From Pimelobacter simplex (lineage in GTDB: Bacteria; Actinomycetota; Actinomycetes; Propionibacteriales; Nocardioidaceae): a DNA stretch of 43,455 nucleotides. Every line of letters starts with the position of its first letter. Within the stretch, counting starts at the first letter, position 1. The notes under the pieces were generated by a model. The model was not told where the DNA came from. It saw only the letters and a program-made list of their open reading frames with translations, and searched no databases. Both the position numbers and the translations under genes were made by a program. The stretch spans positions 1 to 43,455 of the forward strand of contig JADCLI010000048.1 in assembly GCA_016803235.1 (NCBI GenBank), in the 5' to 3' direction. Shown here one piece after another: positions 40,581-43,455 of the stretch.

Positions 40581-41459
40581 CTAGTGGTACTCGGCGCCCG
40601 GGAAGTGCGATTCGTCCCGGCGGCGCGGCCACAGGCTGAGGAGCACCAGGACCAGACCGAGGGGAGCCGCGACGAGGAAGCCCCGGACGTAGGGCTCCAG
40701 CGACCCGAGCACCGCGTCCAGCAGGACCCCGGCGAGCTCGCGTCGCTCCACCTCGACCCGGTCGAGGACGGCGGAGGCGAGCGGGTCCGCGACGAGCAGC
40801 AGCCCGAGGGCGGCGAGCTCGACACCGAGCACGCAGGCACCGAGGGCCCGGAGCTCGGCCCGCCAGCCACGCGCGACGATCAGTGCGATCGCGGCCAGGC
40901 CGAGCCAGATGAACGGCAGCAGCCGGCTGACGCCGTCGACGGCGCGGTACGCCGGTCCGGCCTCCGCGACCTTCGACTCCTCCTCCACCGGGACCCGCAG
41001 CGCGATGTCGGGGAGCAGCCCGACCGGGATGCCGCGGTCCTCGAGCCGGCCCAGCACGAGGTCGACGAGCGGGCCGGCGTCGACGGTGATCGAGCCGTCG
41101 GCCGGGGCGTCGGGGTCCTCGAGGATCGCGAGGACCTGGTCGTGGACGTCGGCGTTGGCCTGGCGCCAGAAGGCAGGGAACTCCGGGCTCTCCACCACCA
41201 TCGTCGCGGCCGCGTCGGCCCACTCCCGCGCGGCCGCAGGGAGACCGACGGGGATGTGCTGCTGCAGCGCGCGGACGGCGCCGTCCGCGGCGGTGTCGGC
41301 GAGGACCCGGCGCACGGTGGGGTCGTGGGCCAGGTCGGCGACGGTGTCGACGTACTCGTCCCGGTCGTCGACCCGGGCGGTCAGCCAGGTGCCGGCGATC
41401 GCGAGCGGCGCGATCAGGGTGGCGAGGAGGACCGTGACGGTCGCGGCGAAGGAGCGCAT
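40581..41459 (-). CDS. Integral membrane protein, unknown function
   Basis: A 292-residue protein with an N-terminal membrane segment (FAATVTVLLATLIAPLAIAGTWL) followed by a long outer domain to about residue 175 (VDTVADLAHDPTVRRVLADTAAD...GSITVDAGPLVDLVLGRL). Three or so helices follow at the end (LLPFIWLGLAAIALIVARG; LGACVLGVELAALGLLLVAD; GFLVAAPLGLVLVLLSLW). The outer domain contains repeated 'V-D/A-D' helical segments, like actinobacterial membrane proteins with two-helix periplasmic repeats, but I recognise no named family. It lies 4 bp after the DUF2510 gene and 10 bp before the next, hence operonic. Confidence 0.75.
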   Translation of the reverse strand: MRSFAATVTVLLATLIAPLAIAGTWLTARVDDRDEYVDTVADLAHDPTVRRVLADTAADGAVRALQQHIPVGLPAAAREWADAAATMVVESPEFPAFWRQANADVHDQVLAILEDPDAPADGSITVDAGPLVDLVLGRLEDRGIPVGLLPDIALRVPVEEESKVAEAGPAYRAVDGVSRLLPFIWLGLAAIALIVARGWRAELRALGACVLGVELAALGLLLVADPLASAVLDRVEVERRELAGVLLDAVLGSLEPYVRGFLVAAPLGLVLVLLSLWPRRRDESHFPGAEYH

Positions 41460-41463
41460 GCGG

Positions 41464-42264
41464 TCAGTCGACGGAGTACGGCTCCTCGACCCTCCAGTCG
41501 CCGTCCTCCTTCACCAGCTTCATCGTGAAGGTCTGCGAGCTCGATCGGTCGCCGTCGAGCTCCTCGTCGAGGAAGGCGTCGTCCTCGGTGTACTCGGACG
41601 TCTGCCGCACCTCGACCGACGCCTCGTCGCCGTTCTCGTCGACGTCCTCGACCTCGACCTCGACGTCGAAGTTGCCGCGGATCTCGTCGAGGGAGAGGTC
41701 GTACTCGTCCTCGACGTCCTCGAACTGCTCCTGCTCGCTCCGTTCCTGGTCGTCGGCGTAGCCGCCGCAGTCGTCGGCATCCGCGTTGGAGATCAACGAC
41801 TCCCGCTGGTCCTCGGCGGTCAGCTCGCACACTGTCGCGAAGTCGCTCTCGAAGGTCGCCTCGAGGTACTCCTTCGCGACGTCGCCGGGACTGCCACCAC
41901 CGACGAGCTTGACCAGGACCACGACGAGGACCAGGAGCAGGACGAGGGCGGCCGCACCGGCACCGAGGAGCAGGCCGAGCTTCCTGCCGCCGCGGGCACC
42001 GCCGCCGGTCGGCGGGGTCCAGGCCGGCTGGGCGAACTGCTGCGGCTGGGCGAACTGCTGCGGCTGGCCGTAGGGCTGCTGCACGTGGGGCTGGGCGGGC
42101 GGGTGCTGCGGCTGCTGCGGCGCGATGACCGTGGCGTCCGCGGCCGGGCCCGCTGCCGGCGGCTGGGTGTGCTCGGTCCACTGAGTGCCGTCCCACCAGC
42201 GCTGCCCGCCCCGGCCGTCGGGGTACCAGCCGGCGGGGACGGTGGGCTGGTTCGGCTCGGGCAT
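41464..42264 (-). CDS. DUF2510 membrane protein with NTF2-like outer domain
   Basis: A 266-residue protein. Residues 10-35 form a DUF2510 module (PAGWYPDGRGGQRWWDGTQWTEH), a small Trp-rich domain common at the cytoplasmic end of actinobacterial membrane proteins. A Gln/Pro-rich stretch with an exact repeat of FAQPQQ follows. The membrane helix is GLLLGAGAAALVLLLVLVVVLVKLV (about 96-120). The outer domain begins GDVAKEYLEATFESDFATVCEL, has a second Cys in DADDCGG, and ends KEDGDWRVEEPYSVD, as in DUF4878/NTF2-like domains. Function is unknown. It is probably transcribed together with the next two genes. Confidence 0.82.
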   Translation of the reverse strand: MPEPNQPTVPAGWYPDGRGGQRWWDGTQWTEHTQPPAAGPAADATVIAPQQPQHPPAQPHVQQPYGQPQQFAQPQQFAQPAWTPPTGGGARGGRKLGLLLGAGAAALVLLLVLVVVLVKLVGGGSPGDVAKEYLEATFESDFATVCELTAEDQRESLISNADADDCGGYADDQERSEQEQFEDVEDEYDLSLDEIRGNFDVEVEVEDVDENGDEASVEVRQTSEYTEDDAFLDEELDGDRSSSQTFTMKLVKEDGDWRVEEPYSVD

Positions 42265-42344
42265 CGCACTCTCCTGGGCGGGCGGGCGGGTCGGCGGGCA
42301 TCATGCCACGCGGTCGCGGCGTCGATCCCGCCGAGCTCGCCCCC

Positions 42345-42572
42345 TCAGTTGGTGGTGGTGATGACCACGACCACGACCACGAACAGCACCAGCACGACCG
42401 CGGTCAGCAGCCCCACCCTGAAGCCGATGGTCCGCTTGGTGGAGGCCGGCGGCGGCGGGAGTGCGGGACCGCCGTACGCGGGCGCGCCGCCGTAGGCGGG
42501 TGGACCACCGAGGTACGGCGGGGGCGGCGGGCCCGTGGGCGGCGGCGGAGCACCGTACGGCGGTTGGCTCAT
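42345..42572 (-). CDS. Small Pro-rich tail-anchored membrane protein
   Basis: A 75-residue protein. The first 45 residues are almost only Pro, Gly, Tyr and Ala, and the last 25 form one membrane helix (VGLLTAVVLVLFVVVVVVITTTN) that ends at the C-terminus. It therefore sits in the membrane with a disordered cytoplasmic head. No homologous family is recognised. The genes on either side also encode single-pass proteins, and it lies 39 bp after the stop of the preceding one and 80 bp before the DUF2510 gene start. Confidence 0.65.
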   Translation of the reverse strand: MSQPPYGAPPPPTGPPPPPYLGGPPAYGGAPAYGGPALPPPPASTKRTIGFRVGLLTAVVLVLFVVVVVVITTTN

Positions 42573-42611
42573 GCGGTCAGCCTAGTCTCGAACGGGCCGT
42601 CGTGGGGTGGG

Positions 42612-43455
42612 TCAGCCCGCGTCGGTGAGCTTCCACCGGCCGTCCTCGCGAGCGAGCTCGAAGTCCGACTTCTCGGTCGCGCCGTAGATCGTGATCTCGA
42701 CCGGCACGCTCGCCGTGCCGGCGGCCTCGTCGACGGTGGCCTCGCCCACCTTCCAGGTCACCGCGTCGCCGAGCTCGGTGGGGATCTGGGCGGCGTCGCA
42801 GCTGCCCTCGTCGGCGAGGTACGCCGAGGTGACCAGGTCCTCCGCGGTCGCACAGTCGCCGGAGAACGCGGCGTCCAGGAAGGCCTCCACGACGGCGGCC
42901 GGCTCGTCGGGCACGGCGTCGGCGCTGCTGGAGCCCGTCGCCGACGGCCCGTCGGTCGGGAGGGTCACGATGCCGGTCGGCCCGTCGCCGGCGCTCGGGG
43001 CGTCGGAGCTCGAGCTGCGCGCGACGTCGTACGACGCCACCAGCCACTCCCCGTCCACCTTCTCGAGGACGAAGGTGTAGGTCGAGGTGCCGTACTGGCT
43101 GGTGAAGTCGGCCGGCACGCTCGCCGTCGACCCGTCGACGCTGGCGTCGTGGACGTCGGACTCGACGTCCTCGGTGGCGAGCAGCTGGAAGGCCTCGGAC
43201 TCGCAGGGCTGGGTCGCCTTCGCCTCCTCGGTCAGCAGCTTCTCCGCTGCCGCGCAGTCGCCGTCCTCGGCCGCGTCGACCAGCCGCTCGACGACGTCCT
43301 CGGCCGCGTTCGCCGCCCTGTCGCCGCCGCGGTCGTCGCCGTCGTCGCGGTCGTCGTCGCCGGTGAGCGCGACGATCAGCCCCACCACGACACCGACGAG
43401 GAGGACCACCCCGACCACGCCGAGCACGATCCACAGGCCCTTGCCCTTGCCGCCC
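42612..43455 (-). CDS. Single-pass membrane protein with two tandem NTF2/DUF4878-like domains (5' partial)
   Basis: The frame is open to the window edge, so the N-terminus is missing; the first visible residues are GGKGKGLWIVLGVVG. A membrane helix (IVLGVVGVVLLVGVVVGLIVAL) and an Asp/Arg linker lead to two repeated outer domains. The first has ERLVDAAEDGDCAAAEKLLT...C...DGEWLVASYD, the second EAFLDAAFSGDCATAEDLVT...SCDAA...DGRWKLTDAG. Each has two cysteines and ends with a G-x-W strand, so they arose by internal duplication. The missing head is probably a Pro/Gly-rich or DUF2510 region as in its neighbours. Function is unknown. Confidence 0.78.
   Translation of the reverse strand, partial: GGKGKGLWIVLGVVGVVLLVGVVVGLIVALTGDDDRDDGDDRGGDRAANAAEDVVERLVDAAEDGDCAAAEKLLTEEAKATQPCESEAFQLLATEDVESDVHDASVDGSTASVPADFTSQYGTSTYTFVLEKVDGEWLVASYDVARSSSSDAPSAGDGPTGIVTLPTDGPSATGSSSADAVPDEPAAVVEAFLDAAFSGDCATAEDLVTSAYLADEGSCDAAQIPTELGDAVTWKVGEATVDEAAGTASVPVEITIYGATEKSDFELAREDGRWKLTDAG

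Overview
The window is chromosomal DNA of a high-GC actinobacterium. Codon third positions are almost always G or C, GTG starts are frequent, and several families are typical of Actinobacteria (actinobacterial-type dCTP deaminase, DUF2510 and HicB-like/DUF4097 genes, a bkdABC-type 2-oxoacid dehydrogenase, an IdeR-type iron box, KstR-type operators). The overall flavour (steroid or aromatic catabolism, Nocardioidaceae-like secreted proteins) suggests Nocardioides or a close relative. This is inference, because there is no rRNA to confirm it. Genes are dense: about 38 protein genes, one of them broken, plus one tRNA, and no gene-free stretch exceeds 300 bp.

Layout. 1-1570: the tail of a possible transposase, a 278-bp repeat-rich spacer, a degenerate sulfotransferase-like gene and, divergent from it, an NTF2-like gene behind a KstR-type operator. 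1621-10029: a mixed block with an FBP-type zinc protein, a secreted beta-helix protein, DUF2461, a PIG-L deacetylase, DUF3592, tRNA-Gly(CCC), an SGNH hydrolase, dcd, an iron-box-controlled siderophore-interacting flavoreductase and an alpha/beta hydrolase. Two strand-specific terminators close this block against the next. 10147-13810: a hydratase / acetaldehyde dehydrogenase / aldolase operon (lower meta-cleavage pathway, HsaE-G-F type) with a divergent IclR regulator. 13837-17822: a sortase, a secreted CocE-type hydrolase and a secreted beta-propeller. 17934-23625: an SDR, a KstR2-like TetR regulator, an atypical epimerase with its own palindromic operator, a HicB-like/DUF4097 pair and an acyl-CoA synthetase.

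23769-27074 encodes a membrane Fe-S oxidoreductase related to mycobacterial EtfD (electron transfer from beta-oxidation to the respiratory chain). It carries a roughly 370-residue disordered tail with ten S-[LM]-F-D motifs, the most unusual feature of the window. 27269-34000 holds a secreted amidohydrolase/M19-like protein, an M1 metallopeptidase lipoprotein, a lipoprotein of unknown function, and a secreted beta-propeller gene that has a KstR-type operator but is interrupted by one in-frame TAA. 34080-39463 holds a GAF-GGDEF diguanylate cyclase overlapping a convergent Ser/Thr kinase that lacks its activation segment, then the bkdA-bkdB-bkdC operon. 39719-43455 is a minus-strand run of envelope proteins, three of which carry related NTF2/DUF4878-like extracytoplasmic domains.

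Several parts fit a common theme of lipid, steroid and branched-chain acyl catabolism: two KstR-type operators, a KstR2-like regulator, the HsaEGF-type operon, an acyl-CoA synthetase, the EtfD-like protein and the BKD complex. That they work together is inference from content, not shown by linkage in one operon.
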